A stretch of DNA of 64,000 nt, taken from CAXBCP01 sp963977005. Lineage in GTDB: Bacteria; Pseudomonadota; Alphaproteobacteria; MPNO01; UBA830. Below, piece by piece: positions 32,015-40,936 of this stretch. A model generated the notes under the pieces. That model searched no databases. It had not been told where the DNA came from and saw only the letters and a list, made by a program, of their open reading frames with translations. Every line of letters starts with the position of its first letter. Positions within the stretch are counted from its first letter, which is position 1. The translations under genes and the position numbers were made by a program. The DNA lies in NCBI GenBank assembly GCA_963977005.1, contig CAXBMQ010000019.1, positions 28,060 through 92,059 of the forward strand, written 5' to 3'.

Positions 32015-33997
32015 TTATGCCGCTTCGGCGGCGGGAGACTTGCGCGCCGCGCGCTTCGGCGCCCCGACACGCAGCCGGCGGTCGCTCAGCGACACCATAC
32101 CCCCGATGGCCATAAAGATCGCGCCGGCCCAGATCCACGGCACCAGCGGGTTGTGATACATCCGCGTCGCCCAACCGCCCTTGCCGTCGGGATCGCCGAG
32201 GACGACATAGACGTCGGCAAGCGGGGTGGTGTGGATGGCGGCCTCGGTCGTGTTCGATTTCTCCGCCGGGTAGGCGCGTTTTTCCGGGTACAGCGTGGTG
32301 ATCTTGCGGCCGTTGGCGGTCAGGTCGAACGTGCCGCGCAGCGCCGTGTAGTTCGGTCCCGGCACATTGCCGGCCCCCCTGAACGTGACCTCGTAGCCGG
32401 CGAGATCGACGGTGTCGCCGGGGCGTACGATCTGGATGCGTTCGGTCTGCCACGATGATGACGCCGTGATGCCGGCGACCATGATGCCGAGGGCGCTGTG
32501 GGCGATGGCGGTCCCCCAGGCGGAACGCGGCAGGTTCGCCGCACGGCGCAGCGTTTCCGACAGGGATATGCGGAACAGCCCGGTCCGTTCGGCGAGGTCG
32601 ACGGACGCGCCGGCGACCAGCCAGGCGGCAACGCCCATGGCGAGGGCCGCAACGATATCGGTGTTTCCGTCGATCATCACGGTCGCCAGCGCGACCAGCA
32701 CGGCAAGCCCCACGGCGACCTTGAGCCGCCCGACCACGCCCGGCAGGTCGCCCCGTTTCCACGCCATCATCGCGCCGACGGGGCACGCGATCAGCAGCGG
32801 TACCATCAGCGGCACGAAGGTCGCGTTAAAAAACGGTGCGCCGACCGATACCTTGCCGCCGCCCACCGCGTCGAGCGCCAGCGGATACAGGGTGCCGAGA
32901 AACACCACGGCGGTCGCGGTCGCGAGCAGCAGGTTGTTCAGTACCAGCGCGCCTTCGCGGCTGACCGGGGCGAACAGGCCGCCGCCCTTGAGCATCGGCG
33001 CGCGCACCGCGTACAGCACCAGCGCGCCGCCGATGACGACGATAAACAGGCCGAGAATAAACACGCCGCGTTCCGGGTCGGTGGCGAAGGTATGTACCGA
33101 GGTCAGCAGGCCCGACCGCACCAGGAAGGTGCCGAGCAGCGACATCCCGAAGGCGACGATCGCGAGCAGGATGGTCCAGCTTTTGAGCGTGTCGCGCCGT
33201 TCGACCACCAGCGCAGAATGGAGCAGCGCGGTACCGACCAGCCACGGCAGGAAGGATGCGTTCTCCACCGGGTCCCAGAACCACCAGCCGCCCCAGCCGA
33301 GCTCGTAATAGGCCCACCAGCTGCCCAGTGCGATGCCGATGGTCAGCGTCGTCCAGGCGACCAGCGTCCACGGCCGGACCCAGCGCGCCCAGGCGGGATC
33401 GACCCGGCCTTCGATCAGGGCGGCGACGGCGAACGAAAACGCCATCGAAAACCCGACATAGCCGAGATACAGAAACGGCGGATGGAAGGCGAGGCCGGGG
33501 TCCTGCAGCAGCGGGTTCAGCCCCTGGCCTTCGAGCGGCGCGGGGTCGAGTCGGAGAAACGGATTGGACGTGAACAGCAGGAAGGCGAGAAAGCCGATGC
33601 CGATCAGCCCCTGAATGGCGAGCACGCGGGCCCGCAGGGTGCCGGGCAGGTTGCGGCCGAACTGGGCGACCATCAGCCCGAACAGCGCCAGGATCAGAAT
33701 CCACAGCAGCATCGAGCCTTCGTGATTGCCCCACACGCCGGACACCTTGTAGAGCATCGGTTTCAGCGTGTGCGATGTCTGTGCCACCAGCGCCACCGAA
33801 AAATCGGACACCACATAGGCATAGGTCAGCGTGCAGAAGGCGATGAGGACGAACAGGAACTGGCCGCGCGCCGCAGGTTCGGCGACACCCATCAGGGCCG
33901 AATCGTTGCGGTACGCGCCGACCAGCGGCAGGGTGCCCTGAACGACGGATAGCACCAGCGCCAGAACCACCGCGTAATGCCCGATTTCGACAATCAT
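32015..33997 (-). CDS. ccmF: Heme lyase subunit CcmF
   Basis: Large multi-spanning subunit of the cytochrome c heme lyase, 660 aa. The tryptophan-rich heme-handling motif GWGGWWFWDPVENASFLPWL is present in full, as are SGVWGNHEGSMLLW and LGTFLVRSGLLTSVHTFATDP. Many hydrophobic helices cover the protein; the C-terminus is basic (KRAARKSPAAEAA). Its start overlaps the ccmE stop by 4 nt. Confidence 0.96.
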   Translation of the reverse strand: MIVEIGHYAVVLALVLSVVQGTLPLVGAYRNDSALMGVAEPAARGQFLFVLIAFCTLTYAYVVSDFSVALVAQTSHTLKPMLYKVSGVWGNHEGSMLLWILILALFGLMVAQFGRNLPGTLRARVLAIQGLIGIGFLAFLLFTSNPFLRLDPAPLEGQGLNPLLQDPGLAFHPPFLYLGYVGFSMAFSFAVAALIEGRVDPAWARWVRPWTLVAWTTLTIGIALGSWWAYYELGWGGWWFWDPVENASFLPWLVGTALLHSALVVERRDTLKSWTILLAIVAFGMSLLGTFLVRSGLLTSVHTFATDPERGVFILGLFIVVIGGALVLYAVRAPMLKGGGLFAPVSREGALVLNNLLLATATAVVFLGTLYPLALDAVGGGKVSVGAPFFNATFVPLMVPLLIACPVGAMMAWKRGDLPGVVGRLKVAVGLAVLVALATVMIDGNTDIVAALAMGVAAWLVAGASVDLAERTGLFRISLSETLRRAANLPRSAWGTAIAHSALGIMVAGITASSSWQTERIQIVRPGDTVDLAGYEVTFRGAGNVPGPNYTALRGTFDLTANGRKITTLYPEKRAYPAEKSNTTEAAIHTTPLADVYVVLGDPDGKGGWATRMYHNPLVPWIWAGAIFMAIGGMVSLSDRRLRVGAPKRAARKSPAAEAA

Positions 33998-34497
33998 CGG
34001 GCGCCTTCTTTCGCGGTGCCACCGGGCGCGCCGGAGGGTTTGTCGTCATAGGGCTTGTCGCTGCCCTTCCACTGACCGGATTTTTTCAGCGCTTCGGCCA
34101 CTTCCTTGGGCATATAGTTTTCATCGTGCTTGGCCAGCACCTCGTCCGCGCGGAAGCTGCCGTCGGGCAGCAGCCGGCCTTCGACGACCACGCCCTGCCC
34201 TTCGCGGAACAGATCGGGGATGATGCCCTTATAGGCGACGCGGATCTCATGGGTGAGGTCGGTCACCAGGAAGGCGTGGGTCAGCCCGTCCGCCTGCTTG
34301 TTCCAGCTCTTTTCCTTCACGATACCGCCGATGCGCAGCCGCCGGTCCTTTTGCAGGTCCTGCTTGGTCGCGATGTCGGTCGGCGTGTGGAAAAACACGA
34401 TGCTGTCTTCGAACGCCGTCAGCACCAGCGCCGCGGCGGTCGCCAGCATCAGCCCGCCCAGAAACACGACGGTGAGGCGGCGGCGCTTGCGGGTCAC
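33994..34497 (-). CDS. ccmE: Periplasmic heme chaperone CcmE
   Basis: Carries heme covalently from CcmABCD to CcmF, 167 aa. An N-terminal anchor (VVFLGGLMLATAAALVLTAF) is followed by an OB-fold with RLRIGGIVKEKS and GIIPDLFREGQGVVVEG. The heme-binding motif AKHDENYMP carries the covalent His124 and the axial Tyr128. The tail is flexible and Lys/Gly-rich. It overlaps ccmD and ccmF by 4 nt each. Confidence 0.95.
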   Translation of the reverse strand: MTRKRRRLTVVFLGGLMLATAAALVLTAFEDSIVFFHTPTDIATKQDLQKDRRLRIGGIVKEKSWNKQADGLTHAFLVTDLTHEIRVAYKGIIPDLFREGQGVVVEGRLLPDGSFRADEVLAKHDENYMPKEVAEALKKSGQWKGSDKPYDDKPSGAPGGTAKEGAR

Positions 34498-34724
34498 GGG
34501 GTTTCTCCGCTGGGTGTCTTTCCGCCCGGTGTTTCGGTGCCGGCGGTGTCCGAGGAGCGCCGGCGGCGGCGGGGCGCTTCCGCTTCCATCCGCGCGAGTT
34601 CGCGCTCACGGTTCCGCATGGATTTCAGGCTGGTCCCGATCAGGATCGCGAGCACCACGGCAGCGATACCCCAAGACGACCAGATGAAGCCGCCATACCC
34701 GCCCATGTTGAGGAACTCAGTCAT
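34494..34724 (-). CDS. ccmD: Heme exporter accessory protein CcmD
   Basis: Small single-pass membrane protein, 76 aa, that releases holo-CcmE from CcmABC. Pattern: GGYGGFIWSSWGIAAVVLAI (helix with the conserved Y and W residues), then charged RNRERELARMEAEAPRRRRR. The tail after residue 55 is longer than in short CcmD proteins. Position between ccmC and ccmE is canonical. Confidence 0.88.
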   Translation of the reverse strand: MTEFLNMGGYGGFIWSSWGIAAVVLAILIGTSLKSMRNRERELARMEAEAPRRRRRSSDTAGTETPGGKTPSGETP

Positions 34725-34748
34725 GCGCAGCAGTCCGGCTGTCGGAAT

Positions 34749-34768
34749 ATCCCCGCCCGCGCGGGGAT
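34749..34768. other. Hairpin in the ccmC-ccmD gap
   Basis: ATCCCCGC-CCGC-GCGGGGAT is an 8-bp stem with a 4-nt loop, 25 nt upstream of the ccmD start. There is no U-run, so it could be an RNA stability or attenuation element rather than a terminator. Confidence 0.4.
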
Positions 34769-34843
34769 AGCGTGTAAATGGTGTTCGAACAGGGTTTCAT
34801 CATCCTGTAAACACATATAGGGCCGTTTTCAGCCCGGAACACA

Positions 34844-35602
34844 CTATGCGACATTCTGCGCGGCGCCTGTCTGCGCGGTTTCGGCATGAATCCGCGCGGC
34901 GCGTAGCGCGTTGATCCGCCGGTCCGCCAGTTCGGCGCGCGCGCGGATAATCACCAGCGTGACGAACAGCATGGTGAACCCCAGCGCCATCAGCAACAGC
35001 GGGACCAGCATCGACGAATGCACCGCCGGCATGCCGATCTTGGTGACGCTGGCCGGCTGGTGCAGCGTGTTCCACCAGTCGACCGAAAACTTGATGATCG
35101 GCAGGTTGACCGCGCCGACAAGGGCGAGGATCGCCGATGCCTTTTCGCCGCGCGCCGCATCGTCGAACGCATTGGCCAGGGCGATGAAGCCGAGATACAG
35201 GAAAAACAGCACCAGCACCGATGTCAGGCGCGCATCCCACACCCACCAGGTGCCCCACATCGGCTTGCCCCAGAGCGAGCCGGTGGTCAGGCAGATCAGG
35301 GTGAAGCACGCCCCGATGGGGGCGGCCGCCAGGGCGCAGACATGGGCGACCGGATGTTTCCAGATCAGCCCCACGGCGCTTGCCACCGCGATAAAGCCAT
35401 AGGCGAACATGGCCATCCAGGCGGACGGCACATGGACATACATGATCCGCACCGTTTCGCCCTGCTGGTAATCCGCGGGCGAGGCGCCGAAGGCGAAATA
35501 CAGCCCGGCGCCGATCAGGATAACGGTCAGCCCGGTTGCCCAGGGGAGGACCGCGTTGGCCAGCCTCAGAAAACGCGTTGGATTGGCAAATCTGTGCAGC
35601 AT
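34844..35602 (-). CDS. ccmC: Heme exporter/handling protein CcmC
   Basis: Six-helix membrane protein that presents heme to CcmE, 252 aa. The tryptophan-rich motif GSLWGKPMWGTWWVWDARLT is intact, along with VHVPSAWMAMFAYGFIA and FSVDWWNTLHQPAS, which hold the conserved heme-ligand histidines. It is separated from ccmD by 119 nt, more than the other genes of the operon, and from ccmB by the lipocalin-like gene. Confidence 0.95.
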   Translation of the reverse strand: MLHRFANPTRFLRLANAVLPWATGLTVILIGAGLYFAFGASPADYQQGETVRIMYVHVPSAWMAMFAYGFIAVASAVGLIWKHPVAHVCALAAAPIGACFTLICLTTGSLWGKPMWGTWWVWDARLTSVLVLFFLYLGFIALANAFDDAARGEKASAILALVGAVNLPIIKFSVDWWNTLHQPASVTKIGMPAVHSSMLVPLLLMALGFTMLFVTLVIIRARAELADRRINALRAARIHAETAQTGAAQNVA

Positions 35603-35766
35603 GTGTTTCCGTTATTCCGACGCGGCGTCACCCGCATTCCGTCCTGCCATCCGTCCTGCAGGAACATGGTTACCAAGTCGTTACCATTAGCCGCTTACGC
35701 AACAGGATTGAAGTTCTTTCCCGCCCGCGCACAAGGTGTTGAAGACGATCGGGGTGTTGACGTCGA

Positions 35767-36207
35767 TCAGACACCGGGCGCGGGTATTGCCGCTTCGGCT
35801 TTATTCCATATGTCGTAAATCACCGACCCGGGGCCACCCGCTGGCGCCGGCGATGCCGAGAACACCAGACGGCCGTGTTCCATGGCGACGGTCTGTTCGA
35901 CAATCGTGCCGACCTTGTTGATGTCGGCACTCACCGAGATCAAATGCCGCACCCTGTCGCCCGCCACTTCGTACCGCCCGCAATACGATATGCAGGCAAT
36001 ATTGCCATTCGCCCGCGGATAGTTCAGCGATTTGCACATGTGGCCCTCGGGCGTATAGATCAGGTATCCGGATGCGCTGCTGCCCCACGGGCGCTGTACC
36101 TTGCCGGTGGCATAGACCATATAGCAATCCGCCAGGTGCCAGGCGCCCGAGAGATCGGTTGCCGGGGCCTGCGTCAGGCCGCTCATTGCTGCGTCGCTTC
36201 CGTCCAT
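35767..36207 (-). CDS. Lipocalin-like domain protein
   Basis: A 146-aa protein resembling the small lipocalin-like beta-barrel family: LSGAWHLADCYMVYATGKVQ, GYLIYTPEGHMC, SYCGRYEVAGDRVRHLISVS and a late AMEHGRLVFSAS. No signal peptide is visible. A start at 36207 is used (GGGAAA upstream); MSGLTQ at 36186 is an alternative. It lies on the same strand inside the ccm gene order, between ccmB and ccmC, with about 97 and 164 nt on either side. A heme or small-ligand role would be attractive in this place but is only inference. Confidence 0.7.
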   Translation of the reverse strand: MDGSDAAMSGLTQAPATDLSGAWHLADCYMVYATGKVQRPWGSSASGYLIYTPEGHMCKSLNYPRANGNIACISYCGRYEVAGDRVRHLISVSADINKVGTIVEQTVAMEHGRLVFSASPAPAGGPGSVIYDIWNKAEAAIPAPGV

Positions 36208-36272
36208 CCGGTTTCCCGACTGAATGTATCGGGGCAGGATCGCCCCGGACGTTCCCCGCCCGTCGTTACGCT

Positions 36273-36305
36273 TTATCCGATGCTACGCGTTATCCGATGC
36301 TACGC
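36273..36305. repeat. Tandem duplication of a 16-17 bp unit
   Basis: TTATCCGATGCTACGC occurs twice in tandem (36273-36288 and 36290-36305) directly after the ccmB stop codon. It looks like a small replication-slippage duplication and marks the junction with the lipocalin-like gene. Confidence 0.6.
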
Positions 36306-36970
36306 TATTCCGCCGCCAGGCGCAGGGCTGCCGCACAGCCCCAGGGGCAGACCACGAGACAGGCCAGCAACAGACCGCCCAGCACCAGTAACTGCTGCGT
36401 CGCGGCGAATCCGCCGATGACGGCATCGACGGCGCCCGCGCCGAAGATCAGCACCGGTATCACCAGCGGTAAAACCAGAAGAGACAACAATACGCCACTG
36501 CGCCGGGATCCGAGGGACAGCGCCGCCCCCAACGCGCCGACCAGACTAATGATCGCCGTTCCCAGAGCCATCGCCGCCATCAATACGCCATACCCGCGCG
36601 GCTCCAAGTTGAGCATGATACCAATCACCGGCGCCGCCACCAAGAGCGGAAGCCCCGTGGTCAGCCAGTGCGCGGCGATCTTTGCCAGCGCCGTCAGCCA
36701 GAGCGGCTGCGGTGCGATGACGAGCAGATCGAGCGTGCCGTCGTCATAGTCGTTCTGAAACAGCCGGTCGAAAGACAGCATGGCGGCCAGCAGGGCCGTA
36801 ACCCACAGGATTCCGGGCGCCATGCGCGCTAGCAGGTTCGGTTCCGGGCCCACGCCGAAGGGGAAAAGGGCCGCCGCGATGACGAAGAAAACGATCACCA
36901 TCATCGTATCGCTGAGCTGGCGCAGCGCGATCCGGATATCGCGCCCGACAAGGGCGAAAAAGCCGTTCAC
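36305..36970 (-). CDS. ccmB: Heme exporter permease CcmB
   Basis: Membrane subunit of the CcmAB transporter, 221 aa with about six helices. It starts VNGFFALVGRDIRIALRQLS and has FFVIAAALFPFGVGPEPNLL, APGILWVTALLAAMLSFDRL and the conserved LDLLVIAPQPLWLTALAKI. The GTG at 36970 overlaps the ccmA stop (GTGA); the frame extends further upstream only within ccmA. Confidence 0.93.
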   Translation of the reverse strand: MNGFFALVGRDIRIALRQLSDTMMVIVFFVIAAALFPFGVGPEPNLLARMAPGILWVTALLAAMLSFDRLFQNDYDDGTLDLLVIAPQPLWLTALAKIAAHWLTTGLPLLVAAPVIGIMLNLEPRGYGVLMAAMALGTAIISLVGALGAALSLGSRRSGVLLSLLVLPLVIPVLIFGAGAVDAVIGGFAATQQLLVLGGLLLACLVVCPWGCAAALRLAAE

Positions 36971-37641
36971 CGCGAATCGCCCGCAGCAGCGTCGACCGGT
37001 TCCGGGTCCCACAGCATGTCCGCCGGCGCCGCATGGGCCGCCATATCGACGGTGTCGGCGTCTTCGATGCCCAGTGGCACATTCGTCGATGCCACGATCA
37101 TGCCGCCGCCGGCCCGGTGGGCATCGATCGCGGCGCGCAGCCGGTCGACCGCTCGGTAATCGAGCGCGACCGTCGGTTCGTCGAGCAGCCAGAGCGGCGC
37201 CGGTGTCGCCAGAATGCGGGCAAGGGTCAGCCGCCTTGACTGTCCGGCGGACAGCATCCGGGCAGGCAGATCGGCAAGCGCCGACAGGCCCGCGCTCTCC
37301 AGCGCCGTCTCTATGTTTGCTTTACCGGGGCGCATCGCCGCGTGAAACGCCAGGTTTTCGCGCACCGTCAGGGCCGGCTTCACCGCGTCGCGGTGACCCA
37401 CATAATGCATGTGGGCAAAAAACCGTTCGGGGTCGTCGGAAACCGGCGTTCCCTGCCAGACGATCTCGCCCGCGGCGGGCGGGGCGATGCCGGCCATCAG
37501 GCGCAGCAGGCTCGATTTCCCCGACCCGTTCGGCCCTGCCAGCACAAGCGCGCCGCCCGGCGATACGGCGAAGTCGAGACCGGCAAAGACGATGCGGTCG
37601 CTTCTGATGCAGGCAAGGCCCGTGCCGGAGAATCCGTCCAT
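36967..37641 (-). CDS. ccmA: Heme exporter ATPase CcmA
   Basis: ATP-binding subunit that powers release of holo-CcmE, 224 aa. Walker A GPNGSGKSS, Q-loop region HMHYVGHRDAVKPALTVREN, signature LSAGQSRRLTLARI, and Walker B LWLLDEPTVALD are all present. The ATG at 37641 gives a normal CcmA start (MDGFSGTGLACIRSDRIVF); the open frame continues upstream through the candidate sRNA and is not coding-like there. First gene of the ccm operon. Confidence 0.94.
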   Translation of the reverse strand: MDGFSGTGLACIRSDRIVFAGLDFAVSPGGALVLAGPNGSGKSSLLRLMAGIAPPAAGEIVWQGTPVSDDPERFFAHMHYVGHRDAVKPALTVRENLAFHAAMRPGKANIETALESAGLSALADLPARMLSAGQSRRLTLARILATPAPLWLLDEPTVALDYRAVDRLRAAIDAHRAGGGMIVASTNVPLGIEDADTVDMAAHAAPADMLWDPEPVDAAAGDSR

Positions 37642-37712
37642 GTATCTGGGATAGCGCAATTCGGGCGAGTCGTCATCCGTGGAGGGCGGAGGGCGTCGAT
37701 GTGATGACGATG

Positions 37713-37751
37713 GGAAAAAGAAAAAGGCCGCTGATCTTGCGATCAGCGGCC
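37713..37751 (-). terminator. Strong intrinsic terminator of the candidate sRNA
   Basis: On the minus strand GGCCGCTGATC-GCAA-GATCAGCGGCC, an 11-bp stem with a GNRA tetraloop, is followed by TTTTTCTTTTT. This is the best intrinsic terminator of the window. It sits 72 nt upstream of ccmA, so it ends a separate transcript. Confidence 0.85.
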
Positions 37752-37815
37752 TAGGAGGGATCCAGCGTTTCCGCTGGGGGTGGACGTTCTGGGGGGAACG
37801 TCCGGGGGCTACAGT
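37715..37815 (-). ncRNA. Candidate small regulatory RNA with three hairpins and C-rich loops
   Basis: Read on the minus strand, about 100 nt fold as three perfect stem-loops. SL1: GGACGTTC-CCCCCA-GAACGTCC (37782-37803). SL2: CCAGCG-GAAA-CGCTGG (37762-37777). SL3 is the terminator (37726-37751). Unpaired spacers ACCCC and ATCCCTCCTA, plus the C-rich SL1 loop, could pair with Shine-Dalgarno sequences. A CATATG -10-like box (37818-37823) with TTGTCC 17 nt upstream fits a start near 37811. The plan recalls alphaproteobacterial sRNAs with anti-SD CCUCC motifs, but I cannot assign a family. Confidence 0.65.
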
Positions 37816-37887
37816 TCCATATGGGGCTGCAATTGGGGCCGGACAAGGGCGCAATTGTGGCAGGAATGTGATTTGTTTTCGCAACCC

Positions 37888-37906
37888 GCATATCGGTTCG
37901 ATATGC
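37888..37906. promoter_or_regulatory. Palindrome GCATATCG-GTT-CGATATGC between sRNA and acnA
   Basis: Perfect 8-bp arms with a 3-bp spacer. It lies in the 502-nt gap 37642-38143, upstream of both the candidate sRNA (minus) and acnA (plus). The same gap has two GCAATTGnGG direct repeats (37829-37838 and 37851-37860). Other than these and the sRNA, the gap shows no coding sequence. Confidence 0.5.
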
Positions 37907-38143
37907 CCGATTGCGCCAATTGACGGCTGAATGGGCGGAAAAGGGCAGGGAGCCGCGCTTTTCAGGGATATCGGGGCCGCGTGGCCGTCCCGGTCCCACG
38001 CGCCGGCCCCGCGCGGCAACGCGGCTTGACCGGCACTTGACCGACAAAGGATACCGGTTTCGGGAAAAGCGTCATTGCTATTGGATTCAGCGCCGTTTGC
38101 CGGTAGTTTCCGCCCCGCATCAGATAAAAGAAGGAGATCGACC

Positions 38144-40882
38144 GTGAGCGCAATCGGACAGGACACGCTGAAGGCCCGCCGCAGCCTCGAAGCCGGCGGA
38201 AAATCCTACGACTATTACAGCCTCAGCGCGGTGTCCGATGCCGGATACGGCGATATCTCGCGTCTGCCTTTCTCGCTGAAAGTGCTGCTCGAGAATCTCC
38301 TGCGTTACGAAGACGGGCGCTCTGTCACCGTCGCCGATATCGAAAAGGCGGCCAAATGGGTCGATACCCAGAAATCCGATCTGGAAATCGCGTACCGGCC
38401 GGCGCGCATCCTGCTTCAGGATTTCACCGGCGTTCCCGCCGTGGTCGATCTCGCCGCGATGCGCGACGCGATGGTTCAGCTCGGTGGCGATCCGCAGAAG
38501 ATCAATCCGCTGAACTCGGTCGATCTGGTCATCGACCATTCGGTGATGATCGATGAATCCGGCACACCCGGTGCTTTCGAGAAAAACGTTGAGCTCGAAT
38601 TCGAGCGCAACAAGGAACGCTATGAATTCCTGAGCTGGGGATCGAAGGCGTTCAACAATTTCCGCGTCGTGCCGCCCGGTACCGGCATCTGCCATCAGGT
38701 GAACCTCGAATACCTGTCGCAGACCGTCTGGGTGACGGACGATGCAAGCGGCAAGGCAATTGCCTATCCCGACACGGTTGTCGGCACCGACAGCCACACC
38801 ACCATGGTCAACGGCCTTGCCGTTCTGTCCTGGGGTGTCGGCGGGATCGAGGCCGAGGCCGCGATGCTCGGCCAGCCGATCTCGATGCTGCTGCCCGAAG
38901 TCGTCGGCATGAAGCTGACCGGCGAGATGAAGGAAGGCATGACCGCGACCGACCTGGTGCTGACGGTCACGCAGATGCTGCGCGCCCAGGGCGTCGTCGG
39001 CAAGTTCGTCGAATTCTTCGGTCCCGGCGTCAGCGCGCTGTCGCTGCCCGACCGTGCGACCATCGGCAACATGGCGCCGGAATACGGCGCGACCTGCGGC
39101 TTCTTCCCGATCGACCGCGAGACCTGCGACTACCTGTCGTTCACCGGGCGTGAAGACTCCCAGGTTGCCCTGGTCGAAGCCTATGCCAAGGCGCAGGGCA
39201 TGTGGCGCGACGAGAACACGCCGGACCCCGTCTTTACGGCGACGCTCGAACTCGATCTGTCGACGGTCGAGCCGTCGCTTGCCGGGCCGAAGCGCCCGCA
39301 GGACCGGGTCGTGCTGTCCCAGGTCGCCACGGTTTCGCAGAAGGCGATCGACGACCATCGCGGCAGTGCCGCGCCGGAAGCCGTTGCCCGCATGGAAGGC
39401 GAGGGCGGCCTGCCCAGCGGCGACGCCGAGCGCGATACCGGCCCCGATACCTATCATGTCGAAGACGGCGACGTCGTGATCGCCGCGATCACCAGCTGCA
39501 CCAATACATCGAACCCGTCGGTCCTGGTCGGTGCCGGGCTTCTCGCGCGCAATGCCGTCGCCAAGGGACTGAAAGCGAAGCCGTGGGTCAAAACCTCGCT
39601 CGCCCCCGGCAGCCAGGTCGTGCGCGACTATCTCGCAAAGGCCGAACTGCAGGACGATCTGGACGCGCTCGGTTTCAACATCGTCGGCTTCGGCTGCACG
39701 ACCTGCATCGGCAATTCCGGCCCGCTGTCGGAAAAGGTCGCCGATGCGATCGACAGTAACGATCTGGTGGTCGGCGCGGTTCTTTCGGGCAACCGCAACT
39801 TCGAAGGGCGCGTGCATCAGCAGGTGCGGGCGAACTTCCTCGCCTCGCCGCCGCTGGTCGTTGCCTACGCACTGGCCGGCTCGCTCAAGATCAACCTGGC
39901 GACGGATCCGCTCGGCAAGGACAGCGACGGCAACGACGTTTACCTGAAGGATATCTGGCCGACCAATCAGGAAATTCACGACACGATGCGCGAATGCCTG
40001 ACCGCGGAAATGTATCGCAGCCGCTACGCGAACGTGTTCGAAGGCCCCGAGGAATGGCAGAAAATCGACAGCGTGAAGTCGGAAACCTACAGCTGGCAGG
40101 ATGCCAGCACCTATGTGAAATACCCGACCTTCTTCGAAGGCATGGAGCGTGAGCCGGGCGAGATCACCGATATCACCGGCGCGCGGCCGCTGCTGATCCT
40201 GGCCGATTCCGTGACCACGGATCACATCTCGCCGGCCGGCGGCATTCAGCGGGAAAGCCCGGCGGGCGAATACCTGCTCGAACGCCAGATCCGCCCCGCG
40301 CAGTTCAACTCCTACGGCTCGCGCCGCGGCAACCACGAAGTGATGATGCGTGGCACGTTCGCCAATATCCGCATCCGCAACGAAATGGTCCCGGGCGTCG
40401 AAGGCGGGGTGACCACGCATCAGCCGTCGGGCGAACAGATGCCGGTCTATGACGCGGCGATGAAATATGCCGAAGAAGGCGTGCCGCTGGTCATCATCGG
40501 CGGCAAGGAATACGGCACCGGTTCGTCGCGCGACTGGGCGGCCAAGGGCACCACGCTGCTCGGCGCCCGCGCGGTGATCGTCGAAAGCTTCGAGCGTATT
40601 CACCGGTCGAACCTGATCGGCATGGGCGTGCTGCCGCTGCAGTTCACCGGTGGCGACACGCGCGAGACCCTCGGGCTCGACGGCACCGAGACGTTCGATA
40701 TCAAGGGCGTTGCCGACGGGCTCAGCCCGCGCAGCGAACTCGACTGCACGATCCATCGTGCCGACGGTTCCAGCGTCGACGTCAAGCTGCTCTGCCGCAT
40801 CGATACGCTGGACGAGCTCGATTACTACAAGAACGGCGGCATCCTGCAGTATGTGATCCGCAACATGCTCGACGCCGCCTAA
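38144..40882 (+). CDS. acnA: Aconitate hydratase A
   Basis: TCA-cycle enzyme interconverting citrate and isocitrate, 912 aa. The 4Fe-4S ligands are visible in AAITSCTNTSNPSVLVGAGL and GFGCTTCIGNSGPL. Substrate-site regions HTTMVNGLAVLSWGVGGIEAE and the C-terminal swivel-domain GGKEYGTGSSRDWAAKGTTL are present. The GTG at 38144 is chosen because AAGGAG lies 8 nt upstream and the family start (SAIGQDTLKARR) follows; the frame is open to 38075. A strong terminator follows at 40937. Confidence 0.96.
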   Translation: MSAIGQDTLKARRSLEAGGKSYDYYSLSAVSDAGYGDISRLPFSLKVLLENLLRYEDGRSVTVADIEKAAKWVDTQKSDLEIAYRPARILLQDFTGVPAVVDLAAMRDAMVQLGGDPQKINPLNSVDLVIDHSVMIDESGTPGAFEKNVELEFERNKERYEFLSWGSKAFNNFRVVPPGTGICHQVNLEYLSQTVWVTDDASGKAIAYPDTVVGTDSHTTMVNGLAVLSWGVGGIEAEAAMLGQPISMLLPEVVGMKLTGEMKEGMTATDLVLTVTQMLRAQGVVGKFVEFFGPGVSALSLPDRATIGNMAPEYGATCGFFPIDRETCDYLSFTGREDSQVALVEAYAKAQGMWRDENTPDPVFTATLELDLSTVEPSLAGPKRPQDRVVLSQVATVSQKAIDDHRGSAAPEAVARMEGEGGLPSGDAERDTGPDTYHVEDGDVVIAAITSCTNTSNPSVLVGAGLLARNAVAKGLKAKPWVKTSLAPGSQVVRDYLAKAELQDDLDALGFNIVGFGCTTCIGNSGPLSEKVADAIDSNDLVVGAVLSGNRNFEGRVHQQVRANFLASPPLVVAYALAGSLKINLATDPLGKDSDGNDVYLKDIWPTNQEIHDTMRECLTAEMYRSRYANVFEGPEEWQKIDSVKSETYSWQDASTYVKYPTFFEGMEREPGEITDITGARPLLILADSVTTDHISPAGGIQRESPAGEYLLERQIRPAQFNSYGSRRGNHEVMMRGTFANIRIRNEMVPGVEGGVTTHQPSGEQMPVYDAAMKYAEEGVPLVIIGGKEYGTGSSRDWAAKGTTLLGARAVIVESFERIHRSNLIGMGVLPLQFTGGDTRETLGLDGTETFDIKGVADGLSPRSELDCTIHRADGSSVDVKLLCRIDTLDELDYYKNGGILQYVIRNMLDAA

Positions 40883-40936
40883 TAGGGCGAGGTTTTGGCG
40901 GTGCCGGCTGGTGCCGTCACTCCCCATAAAGAACAG

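Noticed and set aside
36208..36304. A broken ccm gene or small ORF between ccmB and the lipocalin-like gene
   Set aside because: Only the tandem 16-bp repeat and no coding pattern. ccmB and ccmC are complete.
38120..40927. A 935-codon open frame antisense to acnA
   Set aside because: It mirrors acnA almost exactly, and acnA has all iron-sulfur and substrate motifs. The antisense product resembles no family.
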